From the NCBI RefSeq assembly GCF_000498755.1, contig NZ_AXUS01000003.1, forward strand, positions 1 to 64,000: a DNA stretch of 64,000 nucleotides, given 5' to 3'. Of this stretch, positions 1-10,269 are shown piece by piece. This DNA comes from Clostridioides mangenotii TR. Lineage in GTDB: Bacteria > Bacillota > Clostridia > Peptostreptococcales > Peptostreptococcaceae. A model generated the notes under the pieces. It had not been told where the DNA came from. It saw nothing but the letters and a program-made list of their open reading frames with translations, and did no database searches. A program made the translations under genes and the position numbers. The stretch's first letter is position 1; every line of letters starts with the position of its first letter.

Positions 1-83
1 ATTTTATTTTATTATAATCATATTTTATCTATATATACTATGACCCTTTATTTGTATAACCAATGATAGCCAAATACTAAATA

Positions 84-1394
84 CTAATTGTACTTGAATA
101 CAGTCTGCTCATCAATTTCAGTCGTAAGTGCATCTAAAGCCGTTTGAATTATATCGTATCTAAGTTTGTACTGCTCTTCTTTTGACTTTGTTGGGTCTCC
201 CATAGGATATGGTATTGATACTGTAGTTACTATCCTATTAGCACCAACTGTTTTAGCAACCGGAACTAAGTTGCACATTTGCACAATCGGGAATCCCGCT
301 TTTTCAAACTCTCTTACCATCGTTGCGCCGCAACGAGTACAAGTACCTCACGTAGAAACCAGTATTATAGCATCTACGTTTGCATCTTTAAGATATGGAA
401 TCATCTCATTTGCCATTTTAACTGCTTCACCTTGAGTTGTTCCAGTACCGACTGTTGAGTAAAAGTATTCATGAAGTTTTCCGATATTACCTCTTTTTTC
501 ATGTTCTTTTAATGCGTCTATAGGAGTTACTACATCTGGATCTCCATTTGCAACAGCAGGGTCAAATCCAGCGTGAATTGTTTTAAATACTCCAGATTTT
601 AAATCTTCTATGTTTGATATATCGTATCTTCCCCATCTTGTCGCAGATGCAGATTGAATTCTATCTGGATTATCTACTGGTACTATTCCGCCAGTCGTAA
701 CAAGTGCAACGTTTGCACTACTGATGTTTTTTACAGCAGGGGCTATATCTACTTTCTCTATAATAGGTATCTCTAACTCAGATACAAAGTTCTGACCTGT
801 AAGTTTTTTTACAATCATATTTACTGCTCTGTCAGACGCCATCAAATTGTCGTCTCTCCAAACTTGATGTCTTTTACCTCTTTCAAAAATGCCTTCAGTC
901 TCTGCATCTAGCACTTTTTGATCATTTAGTATTTTATTTCCAAGGCTTGCCATACTAGATAAATCTTTTCTCATTTTTCCAGCGCTATTTCCACCCTTAA
1001 GTATATACATATCTTTTTTGTACATTTCTACTCCGGGATTTTCTTCGTGCATTGATGTTATTACTTCTACACCAAATTTATCCTTTACAGCTTTACATAT
1101 CTGCCCACATGCAACGCCATATCTACCCGCTTGGAATGCTGGACCTGCAAAGAAGATGTCAAACTCCTTATCCTCTAGAAATCCTAGTACTCTATCTACG
1201 GCTTCATCCGTATTTGATCCCATAAAGTTATCTCCACAAATTATTGTGTAAACTATCTCTGTATCGTCCAACAACTTATCTAACTGTAATCCTGGTCCAA
1301 CTAGGCCTTCTCTAATTTCCGGCTCAAAATCAGCCTTGTCTTCTCCACCTATTTGACCAAAAAATTGATTTAAGTATAGTATTGCTTTTTTCAT
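84..1394 (-). CDS. grdH: Betaine/sarcosine reductase component B, Sec-containing beta subunit (GrdB paralogue)
   Basis: Selenoprotein B-type subunit of a Stickland reductase that binds the substrate amine and passes the activated acetyl unit to selenoprotein A. The frame is open over 437 codons only if the TGA at 348-350 (codon 349) is read as selenocysteine. The context I-L-V-S-T-U-G-T-C-T-R-C-G-A-T-M is the GrdB signature and is identical around the Sec to the true GrdB at 7055-8365. Predicted length is 436 aa, normal for the family. It lies 19 bp downstream of the matching alpha subunit at 1414-2739, so the two form one transcript. Sequence alone does not separate betaine (GrdH) from sarcosine (GrdF) specificity. 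Betaine is preferred because the partner has the longer 441-aa form, which I associate from memory with GrdI. Confidence 0.85.
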
Positions 1395-1413
1395 AAAATT
1401 CCCTCCTATTCTA

Positions 1414-2739
1414 TTAGAATTCTTTCATTGTCTTTGTAGACCATCCTAAAACTTGATCCCCACAGAACATTGAGTTGTTTTCCATTATTATTGAACCATC
1501 TTCTCTAACTGAAGGCCCTAGCACTTCATCATTAGCCCAGCCCCCTGCAAAACCATCCCTGCCTAATGACTCTAGTTCTCCAAGTACAGTTTGCATAGCA
1601 GGAAGCTCTACAAGCTCTGAAACATTCCCACATGATACTATTGCATCTAACTTTTGGTCTAAAGTTACAAATGGTTGTGAGTTTCCGTCTCTTCCAGTAC
1701 ATTCATTTGAAAGACCCACAACTTTTACTCCCACATCTTCAAGGGCTACTATACAACCAACAAAATCTGCATCTGGATTTCCGTATCCTTCTTCAGTCAC
1801 TATAGCTCCATCAGCTCCTAGTGATTTAGCTATCTGAGCTACGAAAATTGCCGATCTTTCTTTTTGTTCAAGTGATACATTTAAGTTTGATAAAATTACC
1901 CCTAAAAAGTTTAAAGTTTTTCCATGTTCTCTATATAAGCTCTTTAAAACTGGCGTGTTTTGTATATCGTAAGTAGACCATTTTGATGAGCAAGGCATAA
2001 AGCTACCAGAAATAAGCGCACCATCTAATATCTCATTTGGATGTAAAAATGTAGGTACAAAGTGGTTCATATCCCATCCATATACCAAGTCATTGTAACC
2101 AGAATCCTCCATCTGTGATTGACCCTGCATAACTAAAACTACACTAGGAAGTTTATTTGTGTCATCATTTCTCTTTGTAACTGGATCGAGTTCAAAGATT
2201 TCTGTATCCTCTGGAGTTAATTCCTTTATACAATTTGCAATGTACTCTGCCAATTTATGTCCTGCTCTTCTAAGCGCATCGTTTTTCTTTTGTTGTTCTT
2301 GCTTTTCAAAATCTTCATTTGTATCAGCTACTAACACAATGTTGTTTAGTTTAGAAAAATAAGTGTATTTAGCACCTTCTCCTCCCATATCTATTAAACC
2401 GTCCTGAAATCCCCCCCAGTGTTTACCTACAACTAAAACACTACAATCTTTCAGTGCATGTGTCTTACCGCTACCACAAGGAACTACATCACCTGTATAA
2501 CCAGGAAATAGTGGTGATCCATCTAGTTTTACCCTAGGCTCAATTGCTTCTTTTACAGGACAAATTCTCACCATATCTCCAGGTTTGACGATGTGAATAT
2601 CAGCCTCTGTTATCCTCTCATCCTTTTTAACAAAATCTAGAAGATCTTCTTTATTTAGGGTAAGTTCTCCATCATTAAAAAACGTTTTCTCACCAAAAGT
2701 GATTTTTTTAACATAAAATTGCCCAATTTCTAACTTCAT
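1414..2739 (-). CDS. grdI: Betaine/sarcosine reductase component B, proprotein alpha subunit (GrdE paralogue)
   Basis: 441-aa homologue of GrdE, the proprotein half of component B, upstream of its Sec-containing partner. It shares with the GrdE at 8983-10269 the segments IEPRVK, G-K-T-H-A-L-K, E-G-A-K-Y-T and GYGNPDAD. It starts at ATG 2739 behind a GGAGG. GrdE proteins are cut at an Asn-Cys bond to make a pyruvoyl cofactor. Here that site (SGNCVSACDK in GrdE) reads SGSFMPCSSK, so the Asn-Cys pair is replaced by Ser-Phe and the nearest Cys is three residues later. This may be normal for betaine-type subunits. The gene is divergent from the PucR-type regulator at 2947. Assignment to betaine rather than sarcosine is inference. 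Confidence 0.8.
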   Translation of the reverse strand: MKLEIGQFYVKKITFGEKTFFNDGELTLNKEDLLDFVKKDERITEADIHIVKPGDMVRICPVKEAIEPRVKLDGSPLFPGYTGDVVPCGSGKTHALKDCSVLVVGKHWGGFQDGLIDMGGEGAKYTYFSKLNNIVLVADTNEDFEKQEQQKKNDALRRAGHKLAEYIANCIKELTPEDTEIFELDPVTKRNDDTNKLPSVVLVMQGQSQMEDSGYNDLVYGWDMNHFVPTFLHPNEILDGALISGSFMPCSSKWSTYDIQNTPVLKSLYREHGKTLNFLGVILSNLNVSLEQKERSAIFVAQIAKSLGADGAIVTEEGYGNPDADFVGCIVALEDVGVKVVGLSNECTGRDGNSQPFVTLDQKLDAIVSCGNVSELVELPAMQTVLGELESLGRDGFAGGWANDEVLGPSVREDGSIIMENNSMFCGDQVLGWSTKTMKEF

Positions 2740-2892
2740 ATTTAATCCTCCTCTATCATAGATAATTGCTATAGTTCTACCCCTTAATATAATTTTATTA
2801 CATAATCATTTCAATTGATTTGTTATTTTTTTAATTAACTCTTGTTTTTTTGGTAATTTTTACAAATTTATATCATTCTACTTTGTTATTTG

Positions 2893-2932
2893 ATAGAATA
2901 TAATTATATGTTGGTTTATAATTATATTCTAT
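2893..2932 (+). promoter_or_regulatory. Perfect 16-bp inverted repeat just before the pucR-like start
   Basis: Arms ATAGAATATAATTATA (2893-2908) and its exact complement (2917-2932) flank an 8-nt loop. The repeat ends 2 nt before the Shine-Dalgarno GGAGG (2935-2939). It could be an operator for the regulator itself and the divergent grdI-grdH genes, or an RNA hairpin next to the ribosome binding site. Confidence 0.55.
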
Positions 2933-2946
2933 TCGGAGGCTTAATT

Positions 2947-4104
2947 ATGTCAATTACAGTAAAAGATGTATTGCAGCTTGACTTGTTCAGAAATACAAAA
3001 GTATTAGCTGGTAAAGATGGCCTTGATCGTATGGTAAACAGAGTATCGGTTTTTGATTGCCCCATACAAATTGAGAGGGATTTGATAGTTCTGAAAGAAG
3101 GGGATTTTTTCGTTTCCAACTTCTATTTTTGGAAAGACGACTATGATGAAGCAATTTTTGCAATTGACTTTCTAAATTCTAGAAAGTGCAGTTGTCTCTG
3201 TATAACTAGTGAATACCTTGAATACTTTAGCGATGAAATGGCCGAACATTGCAATAAAATCAACTTTCCTATTCTCACGATAGACTACTCAGTCTCTTAT
3301 GGAGATATTATGAAAAGCGTATACCTTTTAATGGTCGAAGATCAGAGAAATATTATTCATGAAATGCAGTTGATAAACTTAATAAAAACAAAAGACACTC
3401 TTGAAATAAATAAAATAATCAATGAAATAAATCCTCACTTTTTAGGATATATAACTACCATCTACTGTTACTCAAATGATCCTAACTTTAAATTTTCCAA
3501 GCATTTTAGAAATACTATTAATGAATCAAAACAAAATTTTTGTATACCGTACAAAAATGGTATTATAATAATTTTGACTTACAATAATATGACTGATAGT
3601 AAAATTATATCATATGTAAATTACTATCTAGAGCTAATCAAATCCAATGTTAAAGACTACATAGTCGGTATAAGCAACAATTCAATAAGCTTAATGGATG
3701 TACAAGAATCAATATCTCAAGCTGTTTTAAGCTGTACATCGCGCACGATAAAAAGTGATTCTATTGTATTCTACGGTAATCTGGGGTCATTCTCATTGTT
3801 ACTATCATTCAAAGACACTCCCGTTATAAAATCCATATACAGCAATACAATTGTTCCAATTATACAATACGATAAAAATCATAATAAAGACTTATTATAT
3901 ACACTTATCACCTTTGTTGAATGTTGCGGAGATTATAAAAAAACTGCTCAGCTTATATATCAGCACGAAAACACGGTTAGATATAGAGTACTTAAAGTTA
4001 AGTCTCTTTTAGGCCTTGGGGATTCAACAATTGAATTTTATGAGAGGATTTCTTTAGGTGTTAAACTTCACAAAATATACAAGCAAATGAATTCAAGCTT
4101 TTAA
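2947..4104 (+). CDS. PucR-family transcriptional regulator
   Basis: 385-aa regulator of the PucR/CdaR type. The N-terminal about 130 residues (VKDVLQLDLF, DFFVSNFYF, CNKINFPILTIDY) look like the PucR N-terminal ligand-sensing domain. The C-terminus (LLYTLITFVECCGDYKKTA, HENTVRYRVLKVKSLLGL) is the typical PucR helix-turn-helix, with the H-x-N-T-V-R-Y-R recognition helix. An upstream in-frame ATG at 2890 has no ribosome binding site. ATG 2947 follows GGAGG by 7 nt and is the likely start. It is divergent from grdI-grdH, which suggests it controls betaine/sarcosine reduction in response to substrate; this is inference from position. It is followed by a strong bidirectional terminator. Confidence 0.85.
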   Translation: MSITVKDVLQLDLFRNTKVLAGKDGLDRMVNRVSVFDCPIQIERDLIVLKEGDFFVSNFYFWKDDYDEAIFAIDFLNSRKCSCLCITSEYLEYFSDEMAEHCNKINFPILTIDYSVSYGDIMKSVYLLMVEDQRNIIHEMQLINLIKTKDTLEINKIINEINPHFLGYITTIYCYSNDPNFKFSKHFRNTINESKQNFCIPYKNGIIIILTYNNMTDSKIISYVNYYLELIKSNVKDYIVGISNNSISLMDVQESISQAVLSCTSRTIKSDSIVFYGNLGSFSLLLSFKDTPVIKSIYSNTIVPIIQYDKNHNKDLLYTLITFVECCGDYKKTAQLIYQHENTVRYRVLKVKSLLGLGDSTIEFYERISLGVKLHKIYKQMNSSF

Positions 4105-4121
4105 TTTATCTATAACTATAA

Positions 4122-4159
4122 AGAAACGGACTCTTAATCTTAATTAAGAGTCCGTTTCT
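4122..4159. terminator. Bidirectional intrinsic terminator between pucR-like gene and grdD
   Basis: A perfect 17-bp stem (AGAAACGGACTCTTAAT with its complement) has a 4-nt loop. It lies between convergent genes and is flanked by T-rich sequence on the minus side. It probably ends both the regulator and the grd operon transcripts. Confidence 0.8.
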
Positions 4160-4225
4160 CTAATAGTGCGAATTTTATAGCTTTAAATTCTATATTATAA
4201 ATATTTAGTAGGCTTTTTACCAATA

Positions 4226-5371
4226 TTAATTGGCAGTGTATCCAGCTTTGATAAGGGTGTCTATTGATACACCGCCCTTATTTTCATTTACCAGTACTAT
4301 TGGCCCAGTACATCCCATTCCACTCTCAGCGTAGATTCCACTCTTCCACAATTCAGAAACAGCATCTTCTAGATCCATTATATCAATACCGTTTATTTGG
4401 TATGTTACTACTTCTTTATCAGGCATTTTTACTTCAACTTTATCAGCTTTAGTCTCTTTTTTAGTCAGAGATGAGATAACATCATCAAATTTAGCTTTCT
4501 TAGCTTTTGAAAATTCATCTTTAGCAACTTCATTTACTGAACCTTTTACTACATCATAAGCGTATTTTAAAGCATTTGCAACAACTGGAGAACCAGATGC
4601 TCTAGAAAGAATTAAAACTCTTCTATCATAGTTTTCTCCAACACCTGGACCATATCCATATCCTTGGGCCTCAAAATCTCCACCAGTATTAAATGAAGAA
4701 AATATCTTCATAAATATATTTCCTGATAATGTATCTGTTACCATCACGTCTGGCGCTCCAACAAGTAAGTCATTACCCCTCATTACACATCCGCCATCGG
4801 CCCTTATAGAATCTGCAAACTCTATATCATATCCATTATCTTTAAGTTCTTTAAGACCTTTTTCAACTTGTCTTGCTCCATCTACATTTAAGATACCAAC
4901 TTTAGGATTCTTAATTCCTATTGATTTCGCAGTCGAAATACCGTATATAGCATTTCTAATCATAGCCTCTATCCTATTAGTAGCACTAGTACCTGTTGTA
5001 GTTGCAAGTATCATTTCTTTACCTTTAGCAGGAGTAATTACCCTTCCTACTGTAGAAACTCCTATTGGGAAATTGTAGTGCATTGTAACACACGCATCTA
5101 TATATCCCGAGTCAAGAAGCTCCTCCATTTTACAGTGCATATCTGATTCATCATTTACTTCAACTATTTCTAAGTCAGTATCGTATTTTGGCCCAATTAA
5201 AACTATATCAAACAATCCAGAGGCTGCAAGTTCAGCACCATCTACAATGTTTTTAACTCCGTGCTCACTACCTAGAGTTGTTATACCTATTTTAATTTTT
5301 TCACCAAATTCTCCACTTTCTATTGCATTAGCTACTTCTAAGAATACATCTGCAATTACTTTTTTAGACAT
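4226..5371 (-). CDS. grdD: Glycine reductase component C, alpha subunit GrdD
   Basis: 381-aa PlsX/phosphotransacetylase-like subunit of component C, which converts the acetyl-selenoether/thioester intermediate with phosphate into acetyl phosphate. The C-terminal GMGCTGP motif carries Cys354, placed like the conserved acetyl-carrying Cys known near residue 359 of GrdD. Glycine-rich segments (GITTLGSEHG, GYGYGPGVG) fit the PlsX fold. It is the last gene of the grd operon, 10 bp after grdC, and ends before the shared terminator at 4122-4159. Confidence 0.93.
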   Translation of the reverse strand: MSKKVIADVFLEVANAIESGEFGEKIKIGITTLGSEHGVKNIVDGAELAASGLFDIVLIGPKYDTDLEIVEVNDESDMHCKMEELLDSGYIDACVTMHYNFPIGVSTVGRVITPAKGKEMILATTTGTSATNRIEAMIRNAIYGISTAKSIGIKNPKVGILNVDGARQVEKGLKELKDNGYDIEFADSIRADGGCVMRGNDLLVGAPDVMVTDTLSGNIFMKIFSSFNTGGDFEAQGYGYGPGVGENYDRRVLILSRASGSPVVANALKYAYDVVKGSVNEVAKDEFSKAKKAKFDDVISSLTKKETKADKVEVKMPDKEVVTYQINGIDIMDLEDAVSELWKSGIYAESGMGCTGPIVLVNENKGGVSIDTLIKAGYTAN

Positions 5372-5381
5372 ATAATCACCC

Positions 5382-6917
5382 CTATTCTTCCATCATATCT
5401 AATGCTAATTTTTTCATGGATTCAGCAATTATCTTCTTAATTTCATCCTTAGATACACCACTTGTAGCGTCTTCTGTAACTCCTGTATTTCTTTCTATAA
5501 TCACAGAAACTCCATCAAATAAATTAGTCATTCTTCCTAAGAACAAGCTTCCTTTACCAACTATCATAGCTCTATTTTTATCGCCAGTAGTCATATCATC
5601 TATTGCAAAACCAGCATATGGAACACCTGATGGTATATGCCCTTGAGTTGGAGCCCATCCAGGTAAACCGCACTTAGATACGAAATCTTTTAGATCCTTT
5701 TTCTCCATATCTCCACGTTTAACAGCAAGTGCACCTATCATCTTGTAGTTTGCCTCTGGAACATCTCCAGCTCCTGCAGGTTTTGTTATATCAGGGTTTT
5801 GCATTTCAACTGAGTATACATCTACATCAGGAATCTTTAGGTCCGCTCTATCAAGTCCTGAAGTAATAAGAGAAGTCATAACTGCTTGAGGAGATGATCC
5901 TGTTCCAACAGTATGTTTTCCTGTTAAGTCAGTTCTTATTATTGGATTAATTCCATCATTTTCAGATATAAGTACTGCAAATCCACCAACTACATCTTCT
6001 AGAACTGGAAGATCTTTTTTGATATGGTCTTTTGAGTTCATTCCAAGTTTAGCACTAGCACCACCTGCAACTATCATAACATTTTTATGAACTCCAGATT
6101 TAACAAGTGCTGCTGCTTGAATAAGAGCATGCGTTGGAGCTGCACAGAAACCTCTTGTATCAGAACCAGTTGCATTTTGGAAGCCTGCTATTTCAGCTAT
6201 TGATTTTGCAAAGTTTCCTCCACCTCTTTGATTCATATCTCCACAAGCTTCTTCTGAACACTCAATAACATAATCTATATCATTAGCGTCTATTTCACAA
6301 TGTCTAATTGCATGAATAGCAGATAAAACACCTGATGCTTTTACAACTAAGTTTTCAAACATAGTGTGAGCGTTTAGGTTTATATCTACATCATGAGCTC
6401 TTTTTATATATCCTACAAGTTCACCGTTATGGTATAACCCCTCAGCTATATGTTCTTCTATAAGAGCTTTTCCGTCTTCTATATCGTCTCCCTTTATTTT
6501 TCCAAAGAATGGAGAAATTTCTGGGTAGTTATTTTCAATTTTAGGTTTCACTTCATTTACAAAGCTTTCTGATAACTTAACAAGATCAAAAGCATCACTT
6601 ATTTGCATAAATGCTAAAAATTCATCTTGAGGCATTATTTCCCCAAACTTACCATTTCTTTTTCCCTCAATTTTTTGGTTGCACCAAGGCATTTCTAAAT
6701 CTTTTAAATCTTCTGGTCTGTTGTTTCCTATATAAACTTGATTTGGCATGTAATTTACTGCTTCATCATAAGATCTGATGTGTTTGCCTACTTCTATTAA
6801 AAATTCTGAATCTGGATGTGTCTGTCTCTCAACAGAGCATGTAGTTCCGTTTTGAACTATCATATCCGGAGTATGGACAAGTATGTAGCCTGCACCTTTT
6901 AATACTGGAAAAGTCAT
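5382..6917 (-). CDS. grdC: Glycine reductase component C, beta subunit GrdC
   Basis: 511-aa FabH/thiolase-like subunit of component C, the partner of GrdD in releasing acetyl phosphate. The start MTFPVLKGAGYILVHTPDM and the segment TRGFCAAPTHALIQAA, with a conserved Cys in a KAS III-like context, are characteristic of GrdC. Length is normal. It sits between grdB (138 bp upstream, with a hairpin in the gap) and grdD (10 bp downstream). Confidence 0.93.
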   Translation of the reverse strand: MTFPVLKGAGYILVHTPDMIVQNGTTCSVERQTHPDSEFLIEVGKHIRSYDEAVNYMPNQVYIGNNRPEDLKDLEMPWCNQKIEGKRNGKFGEIMPQDEFLAFMQISDAFDLVKLSESFVNEVKPKIENNYPEISPFFGKIKGDDIEDGKALIEEHIAEGLYHNGELVGYIKRAHDVDINLNAHTMFENLVVKASGVLSAIHAIRHCEIDANDIDYVIECSEEACGDMNQRGGGNFAKSIAEIAGFQNATGSDTRGFCAAPTHALIQAAALVKSGVHKNVMIVAGGASAKLGMNSKDHIKKDLPVLEDVVGGFAVLISENDGINPIIRTDLTGKHTVGTGSSPQAVMTSLITSGLDRADLKIPDVDVYSVEMQNPDITKPAGAGDVPEANYKMIGALAVKRGDMEKKDLKDFVSKCGLPGWAPTQGHIPSGVPYAGFAIDDMTTGDKNRAMIVGKGSLFLGRMTNLFDGVSVIIERNTGVTEDATSGVSKDEIKKIIAESMKKLALDMMEE

Positions 6918-6955
6918 TTATTTGCACCCCCAAAGATTTTTTGTTCTCAAATTGT

Positions 6956-6992
6956 TGTGGATTTCACGGACAGAACACCCGTGAAATCCACA
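6956..6992 (-). other. Stable hairpin in the grdB-grdC gap
   Basis: A perfect 14-bp stem (TGTGGATTTCACGG and complement) with a 9-nt loop lies between grdB and grdC. No T-run follows it on the minus strand, so it does not look like a simple terminator. RNA processing, message stabilisation or partial attenuation are possible. Confidence 0.6.
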
Positions 6993-7054
6993 GATTGGAT
7001 AGTATATAGTTAAGTATTTATATGATGTGACATTATAATTTACAGCGTGTATTT

Positions 7055-8365
7055 CTAGTCCTCAAATACTGTTTGACCATCAACTTCTGTAGTCAATGCT
7101 TTCAATGCTTTTTCTACTAATCCTCTTCTTAAAGCCTTTTCTTCATCTGGCTCTAAAGCTGGATTTCCTAGTGGATGAGGTATTGCAATAGTTGGAACTA
7201 TTCTGTTTGCTCCAACTGTAAGTGAGATTGGAACTACTGTACACATATGTACAACAGGTATACCCGCTCTCTCTATTTCTTTAACCATCGTTGCACCGCA
7301 ACGAGTACAAGTGCCTCACGTAGAAGTTAAGATTACTGCATCTACACCATCAGCTTTTAATTTTGCACCTATTTCAGATGCGTATTTTTTCGCACTTGCA
7401 ACTGCTGTACCATTACCAACTGTTGAGAAGAAAGTTTCATATAGTTTACCTATAGCTCCCTCTTTTTCTAAGTCTCTTAGAACATCAACTGGTAAAACTC
7501 TATCTGAGTCTATATTACAGTAAACAGGGTCAAAACCACCGTGTGCTGTTTCGTAAGTTTCTTCAGTAAGGTTTTCTACTCCAGCGATTGAGTAAGAACC
7601 ATACTTAGAAGCTGATGAAGACTCTATTCTATCAGGGTTTCCTTTTGGAACTATACCACCAGATGTTACTAAAGCTATTGTCGCTTTTGTAATATCTTTA
7701 ACTGCTGGATTTGGATCAACTCTATCGAAATCTGGCATTGGGTATTCAGTTTCATATTCCTCTCCCTTGATCTTTTTGATAAGCATATCAACTGCTCTCT
7801 TAGATCCTCTATCTTCATGGAAGAAGTTAACTCTTATTCCTCTTGGCATATATCCTTCTTCTTTAGGAGATCCGATTTCTTCTCCTTTAGAATACTTAAT
7901 AGCAAATTTAGCTAACTTAGGAAGCGCTTTCCTCATTCCTGCTGCAGAGTCAGAAGTTTCTACTATATATACATCCTTCTTAAACATATCTGCACCTGGG
8001 TTTTCTATATACATTCCTGTAACACATGGTATATTTAATGCTTCTTGAACAACTTTAGTTATTGTTCCAGCTGCAACTCCGTATCTACCAGCGTTAAATG
8101 CAGGACCTGCTATGAAAAGATCTGGCTTGAAGCCTTTTATCATACCTAGAACTTCTTCGCCTGCTTCGTCGATGTTTTCATTGAAATAACTATCTCCGCA
8201 TACAACTGTTCCAACTATTTCAAATTCATCACCTAAGTTTTTATCAAGTTGCATACTTATTGGCGGTAAAGACTCAGCTATGTGAGGCTTTATATCAGCC
8301 TTTTCTTCACCACCAATACCAGCAAAGAACTGATTTACATAATGAACTACTCTAAGCTTTTCCAT
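7055..8365 (-). CDS. grdB: Glycine reductase component B, selenoprotein subunit GrdB
   Basis: 436-aa substrate-binding selenoprotein of glycine reductase. The frame continues through TGA at 7316-7318 (codon 350) as Sec in the signature L-T-S-T-U-G-T-C-T-R-C-G-A-T-M. Bases on both sides of the TGA are nearly identical to the paralogue at 84-1394, as expected for a bacterial SECIS just downstream. It lies 26 bp after grdA. It works with the GrdE-derived pyruvoyl subunit to form the Schiff base with glycine and to transfer a carboxymethyl group to Sec of GrdA. Confidence 0.95.
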
Positions 8366-8391
8366 ACGATTTCACCCCTTTAGATTTTATT

Positions 8392-8871
8392 TTAGTTGTT
8401 GAATTTGCAGAATTCATCTCTTATTTCTTTCATTTCACCCGCAATCTCATCAACTTCTAAAACCATCTCCATCATTCCTACTTGATCTTCGTAAACTTCT
8501 TCATTAAATAACTCTTTCATTTCCGGCTCAACAACATGGTAAACGCTAAGTCCCAAATCAACTCCAGCAAGTGGTCCAGCGAATGTTGGATCACCAGCAG
8601 TTACTGTTTCAGCTGCAAGACCTGCAGCTTCGGCTTCAGCAGCACCTAGTAAAACCACTAAGTTCTCAGCCCCGAATTTATCAGAAGCGTCTTTAACTCT
8701 TTTTTGGTTTTCTAAGTCCATAGCCCCAGCAGCCGTTCAGACAAAACATTCAGTCGATGAAAATATTATCTCTGCCCCTTCTACTGTTTTTACACACTCA
8801 TCAATTGCAGGTCCAGGTATTCCGTCACGGTCACCTATTATAAGGACCTTCTTATTAGTCAATAAGCTCAT
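8392..8871 (-). CDS. grdA: Glycine reductase selenoprotein A (GrdA)
   Basis: 159-aa small selenoprotein that carries the carboxymethyl group as a selenoether and is re-reduced by thioredoxin. The frame starts at ATG 8871 ([20 protein letters not shown]) and passes TGA at 8737-8739 as Sec45 in the redox motif C-F-V-U (Cys42, Sec45). The downstream sequence ([19 protein letters not shown]) is typical GrdA. Standard gene callers would report only the C-terminal 109 residues from Met 8721. It lies between grdE and grdB, as in other clostridial grd operons. Confidence 0.95.
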
Positions 8872-8982
8872 AATAATCCTCCTAATTTATATTTTTCTTA
8901 TTTTAATTACAATTATAATAAATTTATATTTTATTTTACTTATATATTTTTTTAAATTTAACTTTTATCGAATCTCTATTAA

Positions 8983-10269
8983 CTAGAATCCTTTTGATGT
9001 TAAATGTCCAAATCCAGTTTCGTTTGTTGCACCAGTTATAGCTTGTATTTCAACTTCGATAGTTCCATCATCTTTTAGACTTCCATCAGCTCCACCAGCT
9101 ATTACTTCTACTACATCTAAGTGACCTATAACTTTATCAAGTTTAGGTAAAACTACAACTTGGTTGGCATTTCCACCAGTTACAACAGCATCTGCTTTTG
9201 CATCTGCATCTGCAAGTGATTGAGAAGCACCATCTCTACCAGCGTATTCATCTGTAACGATTACAGTTTTAACACCTTGATTTTCTATTTTTTTACAGTT
9301 CATTATAAGGTCAGTATCAGGGTTTCCGAAACCTTCTTGAGATACTATAACAGCATCTAAACCTAGGTATTTACATAACTTAGAAGTCCAGTTTGAAGAT
9401 CTTTCTTTATCAGCTAGGTAAACATTTTCATTAGTGATTATTACACCCATAAAGTTTATTTCTTTACCGTGTTTAGCATAAAGCTCTTCTACAACTCCAT
9501 TATTTAAGTGAACATAACTTGGGTTCTTGTCACAAGCAGAAACACAGTTACCACTTACAACAGCACCATCCATTATTTCAGTTGGATATAAAATTGTTGG
9601 GACTATTTGTTTTGCATCTACTCCGTAAACATAAGTGTCGTGAAGTAATCCTTGAGTTTGAAGCATATAAACATATCCTACTTTTGGAAGATCTGGGTAT
9701 TCACTTATTTGCTCAAGCAGTGGTTTAGTTTCATAAGTAGATACTTCATCTGGAGTAATCTCTTTAGCAACTTTTCCTAAGTAAGTAGCCGCTTTAAATC
9801 CAATCATTCTAACAGCGTACTCGTGATTGTGTTGTTTTAATCCATCAACTGGCTCTGCTATAACAACGACATTGTTAAGTTTAGAGAATGGAGTGTATTT
9901 TGCACCTTCTCCAGTCATGTCTATGATACCCTCTTGGAATCCAACGATTTTACCAGTAGTTACTACAGCTACACCTTTAAGTGCGTGAGTTCTACCTTCT
10001 CCAACAGTATCTACTTTAGATATAATTCCCGGGAAAATTCCACCATTTCCTTCGACCTTAACTCTAGGCTCAATTACATCTTTTACTGGTGTTATTCTTA
10101 CACTTTCACCTGGGCGAGCTAACTCGATATCAATTGATTTAATATGCTCATCCCCACCAATTTCTTGTAGCATCTCTTCCTTGTTGATGAATAAAACACC
10201 ATCTACTACTTTTGTCTCATCACCAAATTGAACATCCTTAATATTGATCTTACCTAATTCAAGACGCAT
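8983..10269 (-). CDS. grdE: Glycine reductase component B, pyruvoyl proprotein GrdE
   Basis: 428-aa proprotein that is cut to give two subunits, one with an N-terminal pyruvoyl group that binds glycine. The cleavage motif SGNCVSACDK is present with Asn241-Cys242, the position known in GrdE of Acetoanaerobium sticklandii. It starts at ATG 10269 behind GGAGG. It is followed by grdA 111 bp downstream and preceded by trxA, the usual order. Confidence 0.95.
   Translation of the reverse strand: MRLELGKINIKDVQFGDETKVVDGVLFINKEEMLQEIGGDEHIKSIDIELARPGESVRITPVKDVIEPRVKVEGNGGIFPGIISKVDTVGEGRTHALKGVAVVTTGKIVGFQEGIIDMTGEGAKYTPFSKLNNVVVIAEPVDGLKQHNHEYAVRMIGFKAATYLGKVAKEITPDEVSTYETKPLLEQISEYPDLPKVGYVYMLQTQGLLHDTYVYGVDAKQIVPTILYPTEIMDGAVVSGNCVSACDKNPSYVHLNNGVVEELYAKHGKEINFMGVIITNENVYLADKERSSNWTSKLCKYLGLDAVIVSQEGFGNPDTDLIMNCKKIENQGVKTVIVTDEYAGRDGASQSLADADAKADAVVTGGNANQVVVLPKLDKVIGHLDVVEVIAGGADGSLKDDGTIEVEIQAITGATNETGFGHLTSKGF

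Noticed and set aside
9519-10122. Plus-strand frames inside grdE
   Set aside because: They are shadows in a well-supported gene and have no ribosome binding site or protein-like pattern.
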